Below are positions 51,913-60,963 of a DNA stretch of 64,000 bases, in pieces; the first letter of the stretch is position 1, and the number at the start of each line of letters is the position of its first letter. The notes beneath the pieces are model-generated. The model did no database searches. It was not told the DNA's origin and was given only the letters and a program-made list of their open reading frames with translations. Made by a program: the position numbers and the translations under genes. The DNA is from Chryseobacterium oncorhynchi (GTDB lineage: Bacteria > Bacteroidota > Bacteroidia > Flavobacteriales > Weeksellaceae). The DNA is taken from the NCBI RefSeq assembly GCF_002899895.1, contig NZ_PPEI02000004.1, forward strand, positions 62,001 through 126,000. The letters are read 5' to 3'.

Positions 51913-52908
51913 ATGATAAAAATAGGCAACATAGAACTGCCGGAATTTCCGCTTTTGCTAGCTCCAATGGAAGATGTAAGTGACCCTCCATTCAGACGTT
52001 TGTGTAAAATGCACGGCGCAGATTTAATGTATTCAGAATTTATTTCTTCTGAGGGTTTAATTCGCGATGCTATCAAAAGCCGCAAAAAGCTCGACATCTT
52101 CGACTATGAAAGACCAGTTGGTATACAAATTTTTGGTGGTGATGAAGAAGCAATGGCCATGTCTGCAAGAATTGTAGAAACGGTAAATCCGGATTTGGTT
52201 GACATTAACTTTGGATGCCCTGTAAAAAAGGTTGTCTGCAAAGGAGCAGGTGCAGGAGTTTTGAAAGATATTGATCTTATGGTTCGCCTTACAAAAGCAG
52301 TAGTAAGCTCTACCCATCTTCCTGTAACTGTTAAAACCCGCTTAGGCTGGGATAGTACTTCCATCAACATTGATGAAGTAGCAGAACGTTTGCAGGAAAC
52401 CGGAATCAAAGCTCTTACCATACACGCCAGAACCCGTGCACAAATGTATAAGGGTGAAGCAGATTGGGAGCATATTTCAAGAATTAAACAAAATCCTAAT
52501 ATTGAGATTCCTATTTTTGGAAATGGGGATATAGACTCTGCTGAAAAAGCATTAGAGTACAAACAAAAGTATGCATGTGACGGTATTATGATTGGTCGTG
52601 CAGCTATCGGTTATCCTTGGATATTTAATGAAATTAAGCATTTCTTTAATACTGGTGAACACTTACCTGCTCCAACTATTTCAGACCGATTATTGGCAGT
52701 ACGTCAACATGCTGAATGGAGTGCAGAATGGAAAGGAGAAAGATTAGGACTGGTTGAAATGAGACAACACTACAGCAACTATTTCAGAGGGATTCCTCAC
52801 TTCAAGGATTTTAGAAAAAAATTCCTGGAGGTTTTCACTATGGAAGAGATGAATATCTTAATTAAAGAAACTCAACAATTCTACGAAGAATATCAAGCTC
52901 AGATATAA
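51913..52908 (+). CDS. dusB: tRNA-dihydrouridine synthase
   Basis: A 331-residue FMN enzyme that reduces uridines in tRNA D-loops. The TIM-barrel motifs are seen: N-terminal LLAPMEDVSDPPFRRLCKMHGADLMYSEF, the catalytic Cys in NFGCPVKKVVCKGAGAG, ITIHARTRAQMYKGEADWEHI and the FMN region GNGDIDS. Length fits the DusB/NifR3 branch. Its own -7 box lies just before the start. Confidence 0.93.
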   Translation: MIKIGNIELPEFPLLLAPMEDVSDPPFRRLCKMHGADLMYSEFISSEGLIRDAIKSRKKLDIFDYERPVGIQIFGGDEEAMAMSARIVETVNPDLVDINFGCPVKKVVCKGAGAGVLKDIDLMVRLTKAVVSSTHLPVTVKTRLGWDSTSINIDEVAERLQETGIKALTIHARTRAQMYKGEADWEHISRIKQNPNIEIPIFGNGDIDSAEKALEYKQKYACDGIMIGRAAIGYPWIFNEIKHFFNTGEHLPAPTISDRLLAVRQHAEWSAEWKGERLGLVEMRQHYSNYFRGIPHFKDFRKKFLEVFTMEEMNILIKETQQFYEEYQAQI

Positions 52909-52911
52909 AAC

Positions 52912-52941
52912 AAAAAACCATCAATTTGATTGATGGTTTTT
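52912..52941. terminator. Bidirectional terminator between dus and deoC
   Basis: AAAAAACCATCAA / TTGATGGTTTTTT stem between the convergent stops at 52908 and 52966. Confidence 0.85.
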
Positions 52942-52965
52942 TTATTCTTGTTTTCAATATCAGTC

Positions 52966-53706
52966 TTAATATCCCGATGAAGATTCATTTTTAATGAGTG
53001 CCAGTGCTGAAGAGGTTCCGATTCTCTTTACCCCCATGTTAATCATTTTCTCAGCATCTTCAGGAGTTCTTACTCCTCCGGCTGCCTTTACAGGAAGTTT
53101 CCCAGCGTTGTCAAGCATGATCTTTACTCCCTCAAATGTTGCTCCATTAGGCTTTCCACCTGTTGTTTCATAGAATCCTGTTGAAGATTTTACGAAAATT
53201 TTAGACAAATCATTGTCAGAAAAGTTTTCTTCTGCCCAGTTGGAAATATCTTTGGTAAGATCAGCAATCTGTTCATCGGTTAAAGCTGCAATTTCAATAA
53301 TCCATTTAGCGATTTTATGATGTTCCAAAGATAATTTGGTACATTTCACAAACTCTTCTTTTACCAATTCTGTATTCCCTTGAAGATAAGCATTGTAATT
53401 AATAACAAAATCCAATTCATCAGCATTATCTTCTATTGCTTTTGAAGCTTCTGCAAGCTTTTCATCAACAGAATACGTTCCTTCGTGAAATCCTATTACA
53501 GTACCTACTGCAACATTTGAATTTCTTTCCTTAATATATTTTTTAATCTCTGCTACATAATCCGGACGGATCATTACGGCAAAAATACCATTATCAATAG
53601 CTTCCTGAGCAAGTTTTTTATTTATTTGAAGAGTTTCTTCATGTGAGATACCTGATTGTTCGGGTGTCTTCAAATAAGTTGAATCCAAATATTGGGCTAT
53701 GTTCAT
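52966..53706 (-). CDS. deoC: Deoxyribose-phosphate aldolase
   Basis: A 246-residue TIM-barrel aldolase that splits deoxyribose-5-phosphate to glyceraldehyde-3-phosphate and acetaldehyde. The Schiff-base lysine is in IFVKSSTGF, a conserved DeoC motif, and the second lysine lies in LPVKAAGGVRTPEDAEKMINMG. The gene starts 4 nt after the Lrp-family regulator, so the two share a transcript. Confidence 0.93.
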   Translation of the reverse strand: MNIAQYLDSTYLKTPEQSGISHEETLQINKKLAQEAIDNGIFAVMIRPDYVAEIKKYIKERNSNVAVGTVIGFHEGTYSVDEKLAEASKAIEDNADELDFVINYNAYLQGNTELVKEEFVKCTKLSLEHHKIAKWIIEIAALTDEQIADLTKDISNWAEENFSDNDLSKIFVKSSTGFYETTGGKPNGATFEGVKIMLDNAGKLPVKAAGGVRTPEDAEKMINMGVKRIGTSSALALIKNESSSGY

Positions 53707-53710
53707 ATCG

Positions 53711-54181
53711 TTATACTTTCAATTGTCTGTAAATACCTTGTTCCAAAGATATAAAAGTTTCTGTTCTTGTTACTCCTTTCAATTTTTGAAGTTTGTTAAG
53801 GATTTGCATCAAATGATCGTTATCCTTACAAAGAACCTTTAAAAATATTGTATAATTACCTGTAGTATAGTGGGCTTCCACTACTTCATTGATATCATGT
53901 AAAGATTTTACTACTTCTGGGTAGTGACTTGGCTGATCCAAGAATACACCAATGTAACAAATTACCTTATATCCAATTTTTTTAGGATTAAGAAATGAAA
54001 TTGAATTTTCAATCACTCCTGCATGTTCCAGTTTCTTAATTCTTTGATGTACTGCAGTTGTAGAAATTCCTACATTTTTTGAGATGTGTGCTAAAGACGT
54101 TTTAGCATTATCCATCAGCATATAGATGATTTCCTTGTCAATTGAATCTAAATGATAGCTTGTGTTGCTCGAATTTTTCAT
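53711..54181 (-). CDS. Lrp/AsnC family regulator
   Basis: A 156-residue regulator: helix-turn-helix at about 10-60 (LDSIDKEIIYMLMDNAKTSLAHISKNVGISTTAVHQRIKKLE), then the RAM effector-binding domain at about 70-145 with the HYTTGNYTIFLKV core. The effector is unknown. The gene is 27 nt downstream of an endonuclease/phosphatase-family gene and 4 nt upstream of deoC; both may be under its control. Confidence 0.9.
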   Translation of the reverse strand: MKNSSNTSYHLDSIDKEIIYMLMDNAKTSLAHISKNVGISTTAVHQRIKKLEHAGVIENSISFLNPKKIGYKVICYIGVFLDQPSHYPEVVKSLHDINEVVEAHYTTGNYTIFLKVLCKDNDHLMQILNKLQKLKGVTRTETFISLEQGIYRQLKV

Positions 54182-54208
54182 TTTCTACTTTTTTATTATT
54201 TATGTTTT

Positions 54209-55150
54209 TTACTGTAAGTTTTTAAACTTCACAAAAACCGGAAAGTGATCGCTATATCCACCTAAATACCGTGTACCGGCATAAGTTCGGAAAGGTCGTC
54301 CTTCAAAATTTCTGGTTCTGCTGCTGATTTTTTCAGAATTAAATATGTGAGCATCCTGAAAAGCCAGAGTTTTATTATCAAGAAAAGATCTTGACATAAT
54401 AATCTGATCATACAACAATCCAGACTTATAATGAAAAGTAGAATAATTTCTGGTAGAAAACAACTCCTGAAACGGGTTCATTAGAACCTTTTCATGATCA
54501 TTGTCATAGAGAATTTGCACTAAATTTTCATCATCCGGGTTTTCGTTAAAATCACCACACAATATGACATGTTCCTTATCATCATCTACAATTTTCAAGA
54601 TCCGTTGCCGGACCTCATTCAGTATAAAGGCTCTTTTGGGTTTATTGATATCTTTCTCGCGCTTAGAGGGAAGGTGAGCGATAAAGACATTAATAATTTC
54701 CCCTTTATATTTAATTTTAGAAAAAAGTACATCCCTAGTTGTATCGTAATTTCCTGTGTTTTTATTAACTATTTCAAAAAAGAAAGTAATGGTTTCAGAA
54801 TCTATTACCTCTACTTTATTTTTATCATATAACATGGCTACATCTACCTTCCTTTCGTCCATAGAATTGTAATGTACAATCCCATATTCCGAATTAAAAG
54901 GTTCCATCTCCACAAGATCCTCCAAAACTTTCCTTCCGGAAACTTCAGACAATCCAATTATAAATGGCATTACACCATTATCCTCCTTCATCAATTCAAA
55001 TACGTGTGAGATTTTAAAAAGTTTATTTTTATATCTCTTTTCATCCCAGTTTCTTAAACCTGATTGGGTAGGATCTAATTTATGAACAGGTTTAGGATCA
55101 GGTAAGAATAAATTTTCAACATTATAAAAAGAGAACAGTTCCATCAACAC
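54209..55150 (-). CDS. Endonuclease/exonuclease/phosphatase family protein
   Basis: A 313-residue protein of the EEP superfamily: N-terminal FSFYNVENLF, GLSEVSGRKVLEDLVE (metal-binding Glu), HLPSKREKD, LCGDFNENPDD (catalytic Asp and Asn) and the C-terminal GGYSDHFPVFVKF (SDH motif). The motif set is complete. Such proteins may act on DNA, phospholipids or phosphodiesters; the substrate is unclear. No clear signal peptide. It is the first gene of a run with the Lrp regulator and deoC. Confidence 0.85.
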   Translation of the reverse strand: MLMELFSFYNVENLFLPDPKPVHKLDPTQSGLRNWDEKRYKNKLFKISHVFELMKEDNGVMPFIIGLSEVSGRKVLEDLVEMEPFNSEYGIVHYNSMDERKVDVAMLYDKNKVEVIDSETITFFFEIVNKNTGNYDTTRDVLFSKIKYKGEIINVFIAHLPSKREKDINKPKRAFILNEVRQRILKIVDDDKEHVILCGDFNENPDDENLVQILYDNDHEKVLMNPFQELFSTRNYSTFHYKSGLLYDQIIMSRSFLDNKTLAFQDAHIFNSEKISSRTRNFEGRPFRTYAGTRYLGGYSDHFPVFVKFKNLQ

Positions 55151-55509
55151 AAATTTCTATACTTTAATTAATATGTCCTTTTCTTAAAACGCAAATTTAT
55201 TATTTTTTTCAAAATTCATTTGATCTATCTATAATATTGAAAAATCAATTTATAACAATAAATATTTCAAATATAATAAAAAATACCAATAAAAACATCT
55301 ATATTGAATTGAATTTTCAATCATCTCTTTAATTCATTCTGTATATCGAAATCTAAATAATATACAAAAATCAAAATAATAGAAATAAAATTTCAACTTA
55401 AAAACAAAAATGCTAATATTTTACTTTTCACTTGCAATAATAACAAATATTATTCCATTTGATATATTAACAAGCGGGATCAATAAAAAAAGAGCGTTTC
55501 AATGGCTTT
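55151..55509. other. AT-rich intergenic region
   Basis: About 360 nt of A/T-rich DNA between two reverse-strand genes. It contains an exact reverse-strand -7 box (CAAATTTA at 55192-55199) for the endonuclease/phosphatase-family gene. I see no gene or strong hairpin otherwise. Confidence 0.6.
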
Positions 55510-56181
55510 TTAAAGCAGATCTGGACGTTTTTCTTTTGTAATTCTTACGGCTTCATCGTGACGCCATTCTTCAATTTTACCAAGATTTCCACTTAACAAA
55601 ATCTTAGGAACATCTAATCCCTTATAACTTTCGGGTCTTGTATAAATAGGAGGAGATAAAAGATCGTCTTGAAAACTGTCTGTTAGAGCACTTTGCTCAT
55701 CATTCAAAACTCCGGGAAGCAGTCTTATAATAGAATCAGCAAGCACACATGCTGCTAGTTCACCTCCAGTAAGAACATAATCTCCTATTGAAATTTCCTT
55801 TGTAATATGTAGATCTCTAACTCTTTGATCAATTCCTTTGTAATGTCCACAAAGAAAAATCAGATTATTTTTAATAGAAAGAGTGTTGGCAATTTTTTGA
55901 TTCAAGGTTACTCCATCAGGAGTCAGGTAGATTACCTCATCATACTCTCTTTGGGATTTAAGCTCTGAAATACATTTGTCTATTGGTTCAATCATCATCA
56001 CCATTCCTGCACCACCTCCGTAAGGTTCATCATCAATTTGCCTATGCTTATTGATTGCCCAGTCTCTTAGATGATGAAAATGCACTTCCGCCAGTCCTTT
56101 ATCCATTGCTCTTTTCAAAATAGAGGTATGAAACGGACTTTCCATCAATTCTGGAAGCACGCTTATTATATCAATTCTCAT
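55510..56181 (-). CDS. trmD: tRNA (guanine-37-N1)-methyltransferase
   Basis: A 223-residue SPOUT-fold enzyme that methylates G37 of tRNAs with G36 and prevents frameshifting. The motifs are typical: [45 protein letters not shown], and the knot region [18 protein letters not shown]. The gene overlaps the dehydrogenase stop by 4 nt (ATGA) and is translationally coupled to it. Confidence 0.96.
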   Translation of the reverse strand: MRIDIISVLPELMESPFHTSILKRAMDKGLAEVHFHHLRDWAINKHRQIDDEPYGGGAGMVMMIEPIDKCISELKSQREYDEVIYLTPDGVTLNQKIANTLSIKNNLIFLCGHYKGIDQRVRDLHITKEISIGDYVLTGGELAACVLADSIIRLLPGVLNDEQSALTDSFQDDLLSPPIYTRPESYKGLDVPKILLSGNLGKIEEWRHDEAVRITKEKRPDLL

Positions 56182-57440
56182 TGTAATGTTCCGTTTTTCT
56201 TAGTAGGTATAATAATTAATCTTAAAGAAGAATCTTTGTTGATATAGCTCCACATCCAGTTAAAGAATATGGCCAGCTTATTTCGAACGCTCAAAATTAG
56301 CATTAAATGGAGAAACATCCAGAAATACCATGCGAAAAATCCTTGAAATTTAATGAATGGTAAATCTACAACCGCTCTGTGCTTTCCAATAGTCGCCAGC
56401 GAGCCTTGGTCATCATATTCATATTCGTTCCATTCTCCTGAAGTTTTCTTTAAAAGATTTTTACCTAGATTCTTTGCTTGATTAATCGCTACGTTAGCAA
56501 CCTGAGGGTGGCCTTGTGGATATTTTGGTGTCTCCATATAAGCTATATCCCCAATTGCATAAATGTTGTCGTAGCCTTTTATTTTATTGTGTCGATCTAC
56601 TATATATCTGTTTCGAGCTAATTTATCTTCCGGAAAGCCGTCTATTACATTCCCTGTAACGCCTGCTGCCCAAATAACATTATTAGAGGGTATTTCTTTG
56701 CCACTTTTCAGATGTACTTTTTCTCCATCGTAATCGGTAACAATTTCTCCGCTCATAAAAGTTACACCAAGATCTTTCAGATATTTTTCTGACTTTTCCT
56801 GGGCTTCACTGCTCATTACTGCAAGAGGTTTTTCTGTAGAACTAACCAGAATAATCTTTAACTGATCGAAGTTCATGTAAGGATAATCCCTTGGAAGAAT
56901 ATCTTTTTTCATTTCAGCAAATGCTCCTGCAAGTTCTACACCTGTCGGGCCACTTCCTACAATAACGATATTCCAGTTTCCGTCATCGCTTCTACTCTTT
57001 TCAATAATCAATTTTTCAAAGGTCATCAAAACATGATTTCTGATACTGATTGCTTCCTGAGTATTTTTCATCCCGAAAGCTTTTCCTTCAAGTTCTTTGT
57101 TACCGAAAAAATTAGTTTTACAACCTGTTGCAATAATCAGTTTGTCATAGGTAAATTCTGCTTCATCGGTAATCACCTTATTGTTTACAGCATCAATTTC
57201 TCTGACATCTGTCATCCGGAACTGAGTGTTTCTGGATTGCTGAAAAATCTTTCGGAAAGGGAAAGAAATATTGGAGGGTTCTATCCTCCCGGAGGCTACC
57301 TGATAAAAAAGCGGTTGAAACATATGATGGTTCATCCGATCCAGAACAATGACCTTTTTGTTCTTATTATTTAATGTTTTTGCAAGCTGCAGCCCCGCAA
57401 ATCCTCCTCCTATAATGATGATTTTTTCGCGTGTTTCCAT
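56178..57440 (-). CDS. NDH-2-like NAD(P)/FAD oxidoreductase
   Basis: A 420-residue flavoprotein. Two dinucleotide-binding regions: FAD at the N-terminus ([17 protein letters not shown]) and NAD(P) at about 160 ([19 protein letters not shown]), plus a C-terminal GDIAYM FAD contact and a hydrophobic tail (about 370-400) suited to membrane binding. This fits type 2 NADH:quinone dehydrogenases. ATG at 57440 is chosen; the previous in-frame ATG adds only three residues. It is co-transcribed with trmD. Confidence 0.87.
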   Translation of the reverse strand: METREKIIIIGGGFAGLQLAKTLNNKNKKVIVLDRMNHHMFQPLFYQVASGRIEPSNISFPFRKIFQQSRNTQFRMTDVREIDAVNNKVITDEAEFTYDKLIIATGCKTNFFGNKELEGKAFGMKNTQEAISIRNHVLMTFEKLIIEKSRSDDGNWNIVIVGSGPTGVELAGAFAEMKKDILPRDYPYMNFDQLKIILVSSTEKPLAVMSSEAQEKSEKYLKDLGVTFMSGEIVTDYDGEKVHLKSGKEIPSNNVIWAAGVTGNVIDGFPEDKLARNRYIVDRHNKIKGYDNIYAIGDIAYMETPKYPQGHPQVANVAINQAKNLGKNLLKKTSGEWNEYEYDDQGSLATIGKHRAVVDLPFIKFQGFFAWYFWMFLHLMLILSVRNKLAIFFNWMWSYINKDSSLRLIIIPTKKNGTLQ

Positions 57441-57446
57441 AATACA

Positions 57447-57454
57447 CAAATTTA
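57447..57454 (-). promoter_or_regulatory. Promoter -7 box of the NDH-2-like gene
   Basis: Reverse strand TAAATTTG (plus strand CAAATTTA), an exact match only 6 nt upstream of the ATG. Confidence 0.5.
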
Positions 57455-57488
57455 CTGATTTTATTTAGCATTTAGCAGTGAAAAAAGT

Positions 57489-57496
57489 TAGTTTTG
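57489..57496 (+). promoter_or_regulatory. Promoter -7 box of the GH25 gene
   Basis: TAGTTTTG, exact match, 9 nt upstream of the ATG at 57506. An in-frame TTG at 57494 is inside this box and so is not the start. Confidence 0.55.
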
Positions 57497-57505
57497 CAAA
57501 ACTTT

Positions 57506-58369
57506 ATGACACCAAAAAAGTACACCAAAAAAACTGCCAAACAGATTCATAAGACCCGCCGAAAGAATTATTTTTTCCGTCGATGGGTGATATTGGCAAT
57601 CTTAATAGTTGCTTTAATTGGAACCGGATTTTATCTCAAACAATCCGTAAGCTATTACTACGCCCTGTACTTCAATAAATTTACTCATAAAAAACTTCAT
57701 AATAGTGAAAAGGAAGCTTCAAGGATTCAAAGGGTTTTAGCCAATAATCTTGATAAAACCTATGGCTTTGATGTTTCTCACTATCAAAACAGGGAAGACA
57801 TCAAATGGGACAGCCTAAGCATTGGAAATAAAACAATTCCTTTGGAGTTTGTGGTAATGCGTGCAACCATGGGGAATCGCAGTGCTGATAAGCATTTTGA
57901 TGAATTTTGGGGAATGGCTAAGAAGCACAATCTCATTCGGGGAGCTTATCATTTTTACAGAGCTGATGAGGATCCTGTAATTCAGGCCAACAATTTTTTA
58001 GCTAATGTAAAACTGGAAAGTGGTGATCTTCCACCTATTTTGGATATTGAAAAAATCCCAAAACGTAAAACCAATAAAAAACTGATTGAGGACTTAAAGG
58101 TATGGTGTAAAATTGTGGAAGAAACATATGGTGAGAAACCCATTATTTATACTTACTATCATTATTATAAAGATTTTCTGAAAGGCGAATTTGAAGGCTA
58201 CCCACTATGGCTGGCCAACTATAATGATGTTCCTACCCCCTCTCCTAATGACCAGTGGGATTTCTGGCAATTTACAGAAAACGGAATCGTTCATGGGATC
58301 AATACCAAGGTAGATCTTGATATTTACAATGGAAATTCATGGTCTTTAAAAAGACTGACGTTGGATTAA
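57506..58369 (+). CDS. GH25 lysozyme-like muramidase, membrane-anchored
   Basis: A 287-residue protein. Basic N-terminus, then one transmembrane segment (about 27-48), a linker and a GH25 barrel (about 90-280). Catalytic features are the strand GFDVSHYQ (Asp), then LPPILDIE, the DIE carrying the acid/base, and WQFTENGIVHGINTKVDLDIYNG. It would cut peptidoglycan on the periplasmic side. Convergent with an alpha/beta hydrolase gene; terminator-like repeat at 58383-58436. Confidence 0.88.
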   Translation: MTPKKYTKKTAKQIHKTRRKNYFFRRWVILAILIVALIGTGFYLKQSVSYYYALYFNKFTHKKLHNSEKEASRIQRVLANNLDKTYGFDVSHYQNREDIKWDSLSIGNKTIPLEFVVMRATMGNRSADKHFDEFWGMAKKHNLIRGAYHFYRADEDPVIQANNFLANVKLESGDLPPILDIEKIPKRKTNKKLIEDLKVWCKIVEETYGEKPIIYTYYHYYKDFLKGEFEGYPLWLANYNDVPTPSPNDQWDFWQFTENGIVHGINTKVDLDIYNGNSWSLKRLTLD

Positions 58370-58382
58370 TAGAGAAGAACCC

Positions 58383-58436
58383 AAAAGATGGAAGTTATTA
58401 TGACTTGAGATAGCAATACCCAACCTCCATCTTTTT
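58383..58436. terminator. Long-loop hairpin between GH25 and alpha/beta hydrolase genes
   Basis: AAAAGATGGAAGTT and AACCTCCATCTTTT pair with one mismatch over a loop of about 26 nt, between convergent stops. A possible bidirectional terminator. Confidence 0.5.
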
Positions 58437-58450
58437 GTTTTAGGCTCTAA

Positions 58451-60100
58451 TTATTTTTTCAAGAATTTCATAATATCGGAATTTAATTCATCAGCTTTTT
58501 CAAAAGGAACCATGTGGGTAGTATCCTTATAAATTTTCAATTCTGTGTTAGGAATTTCTTTTGCGATAAATTCTGTATGCTCTGGCTTAATAACATCCTT
58601 ATCTCCCACAATAACCAATACCGGACTTTTTATTTTATTCAAATCTTTTTTACTGATGTTAGGTTCAGTAAGCATAATCTTTAATAATCTACGTTCATTG
58701 AATATTTCAGGAGTATTTAATTGATTTAGCTGGTTCATTTGACTAGAGAACCGAGCAAGAAGTTTTTCGTCTACTCCTTCAGGAAAAGCGTTGGCACCGA
58801 TTATGACCAGCTTATTAAGATGATCCGGATATTTCAACGCGAATTCTAATCCTGTACATCCTCCATCACTCCATCCTGCAATATTAATTTTATCAAGTTT
58901 CAAATGGTCTGCCAATGCCTTTACATCATCTGCAAACAATTTATAAGTAAAATCTTTTTTTGAGATATCCTTGCTTTTTCCCTGGCCTCTTGTATCTACT
59001 GCAATTACCTTATACTGCTTGGATAAAACCGGAATTTGTTGATAATAATCTTTTATACTTCCTGAATTACCATGAAGCAATATCAAAGGATCGCCCTCTC
59101 CATAAACCTCATAATAAAGATCAGTATGTTTCAATTTCAAATATTTCCCTACAGATTCATTTTTACCATATAGGGATAGATCTGCTTCCTGAATATATTT
59201 TGAGTTGTCAGAAATCCAATCCTGAATACTATCATCAGAATACCCAGCAGCATCCTCTTTCGTCTCTTTTCCATTTTTATCCATTTTCACATCGATATTA
59301 ATAGCCGGCGCCGCGATTGACATTTTCATCCAGTCACCATAAAATTCTCTTATAAACCCTGTTCTGAATAATGCTGCACTAATTTTAATACTTCCATTAA
59401 ATTCTTTTAAAAACTGAATTCCAACAAAAAACTTTCCCTGAACCCAAATATTATGATCATTAACATCCAGTGTATAGGTTCCGTCTTTTATCATGTCTTC
59501 GGTAAGTTCAACAGTAATTTCTTCATCCAGAATGTTTTTATCCGGAAAACCATTTTTTTCACTGTAAATACTGTATCGCATCAAAACAGGTTCAGTAGAA
59601 GTATAGCGGGCGATATTCAGATTAATGTTCTTAATCTTGGATCTTTTCTTTGCATTAAACTCCAGAGCTGTTTCTCCTAAAAAATCCTTTTTACTCATTG
59701 CCGGATTCACTGAATACAAAACACTTTTTGTCTTTGTATTTACACCCCAGTTTTTATCTACCAACTTTTTAGGCTTAATGGCAATTTCCTTGATATTTTT
59801 AATCTTCTCTTTTAAAAATATTTTCTGTTGATCATGCTTTTTAAAATCCTGTACCGTTTCTTCGTACAACTCATATCCTGGAACTTCAATCTTTACTATT
59901 TGTTGTAACGCTAACTTGGAAAGGTCTATTGAAAAATTTCCTTTCTCGTCAGAAATTGTTCCATTGGTATTTTTTTCGATTCCAACTTTTACATAAGGAA
60001 TAGGTTGGTTTTCATTTTTAGAAATAATTGTTCCGGAAATGACTTGTGCATCAAGTGTGGAAATAGCCAAAATAAAGAATAAGGCATTACGTTTTTTCAT
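58451..60100 (-). CDS. Alpha/beta hydrolase fused to CarboxypepD-reg-like domain
   Basis: A 549-residue secreted protein. Signal peptide (ends LDAQ), N-terminal CarboxypepD-reg-like beta domain (about 20-100: VISGTIISKNENQPIPYVKVGI, DEKGNFSIDL), a middle beta region with a conserved YSIYSEKNGFPDKNIL pattern (about 145-280), then an alpha/beta hydrolase (about 315-549). The nucleophile is S411 in GWSDGG, the acid lies in GDKDVI, and the base is H529 in THMVPFE; the oxyanion motif HGNSGS is present. Esterase or similar; substrate unknown. The ATG at 60100 starts the signal peptide. Confidence 0.82.
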   Translation of the reverse strand: MKKRNALFFILAISTLDAQVISGTIISKNENQPIPYVKVGIEKNTNGTISDEKGNFSIDLSKLALQQIVKIEVPGYELYEETVQDFKKHDQQKIFLKEKIKNIKEIAIKPKKLVDKNWGVNTKTKSVLYSVNPAMSKKDFLGETALEFNAKKRSKIKNINLNIARYTSTEPVLMRYSIYSEKNGFPDKNILDEEITVELTEDMIKDGTYTLDVNDHNIWVQGKFFVGIQFLKEFNGSIKISAALFRTGFIREFYGDWMKMSIAAPAINIDVKMDKNGKETKEDAAGYSDDSIQDWISDNSKYIQEADLSLYGKNESVGKYLKLKHTDLYYEVYGEGDPLILLHGNSGSIKDYYQQIPVLSKQYKVIAVDTRGQGKSKDISKKDFTYKLFADDVKALADHLKLDKINIAGWSDGGCTGLEFALKYPDHLNKLVIIGANAFPEGVDEKLLARFSSQMNQLNQLNTPEIFNERRLLKIMLTEPNISKKDLNKIKSPVLVIVGDKDVIKPEHTEFIAKEIPNTELKIYKDTTHMVPFEKADELNSDIMKFLKK

Positions 60101-60115
60101 GTTAAAAGTTTGATG

Positions 60116-60123
60116 CAAACTTA
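60116..60123 (-). promoter_or_regulatory. Promoter -7 box of the alpha/beta hydrolase gene
   Basis: Reverse strand TAAGTTTG (plus strand CAAACTTA), exact TAnnTTTG match 15 nt upstream of the ATG. Confidence 0.55.
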
Positions 60124-60247
60124 TTTATTTTACATGACCAATCTTCATAAGACCTTATTAAATTTGGAACCCTTTTAGTTAAATTTGTTTTAAATTTCCA
60201 GTCTTTAAGGGAAATTCATCTACATCTATTTAAACGTTATCCTATTT

Positions 60248-60760
60248 CTACAAAATATTCATGATCTCTTCCCATGAGTTTACCCTCTTATATGTTTCAT
60301 TTTCTATCAGTTCATTATGAGGCTGGGTAAAAATCAGTCTATCACCTGAAAAATGATCTAAATTTTTTGGATAATCATCAATCATTACATCTCCCGACAC
60401 TACCCTTTTGCTTCCGCAAAGAACAATCTGCTCCCATGTGATGAATGGAAAATGCTCTGCCAGCCAGTCATATTTTTCTCTGAGACTGTTGGGAAACTCC
60501 ATTCCTGCAGAGACAATGTAGAGTTCATATTTATTGTTTAAATACTCCATCGCTTCACGGCTGCCTTCCATTACAGGCAAGGTGCGGAAAAAACCCACCT
60601 CATTCACATGCTTTTTCCCATTAGGAAAGACCTCTAATTCAGGCTTCCCAACCATAGTACCTACTTCAAGATCTTTTCCTGTATCTCTCTTTTCAAATTG
60701 TGCCAACTGATGATATACATCTGCCATTACTCCATCCATATCAACAATTACTTTTTTCAT
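60248..60760 (-). CDS. 5'(3')-deoxyribonucleotidase (NT5C type)
   Basis: A 170-residue HAD-superfamily phosphatase. The nucleophile motif is VDMDGVMADVYHQL (DxD at the start), the second motif is YIVSAGMEFPNS, and the acidic end is DVMIDDYPKNL. These fit NT5C-type nucleotidases that dephosphorylate nucleoside 5' or 3' monophosphates. No signal peptide, cytoplasmic. The reverse-strand -7 box CAAATTTA (60810-60817) lies upstream. Confidence 0.85.
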   Translation of the reverse strand: MKKVIVDMDGVMADVYHQLAQFEKRDTGKDLEVGTMVGKPELEVFPNGKKHVNEVGFFRTLPVMEGSREAMEYLNNKYELYIVSAGMEFPNSLREKYDWLAEHFPFITWEQIVLCGSKRVVSGDVMIDDYPKNLDHFSGDRLIFTQPHNELIENETYKRVNSWEEIMNIL

Positions 60761-60809
60761 ACTTCATTATATTATTTGTTATTAATGATTATTTTTTATC
60801 AACTGCTAT

Positions 60810-60817
60810 CAAATTTA
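60810..60817 (-). promoter_or_regulatory. Possible promoter -7 box of the nucleotidase gene
   Basis: Reverse strand TAAATTTG, exact match 49 nt upstream of the ATG. Confidence 0.45.
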
Positions 60818-60916
60818 CAGAATAGTTTTCTCAGGCAGTGGACACAGTTTATTAAAAAATCGTAAATAATCATTTTTATAAAAGAAGTTCCGGAAAGTTT
60901 TATGGTTACATTTTCG

Positions 60917-60924
60917 TATTTTTG
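60917..60924 (+). promoter_or_regulatory. Promoter -7 box of the ABC-F gene
   Basis: TATTTTTG, exact match 39 nt upstream of the ATG at 60964. Confidence 0.55.
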
Positions 60925-60963
60925 CCGTTCTATTCAAAATTAAAATCAAACCATTAATTTCCA

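Noticed and set aside
52104-52562. A 152-residue reverse-strand frame within the dus gene
   Set aside because: It is antisense to a well-conserved enzyme and shows no features of its own.
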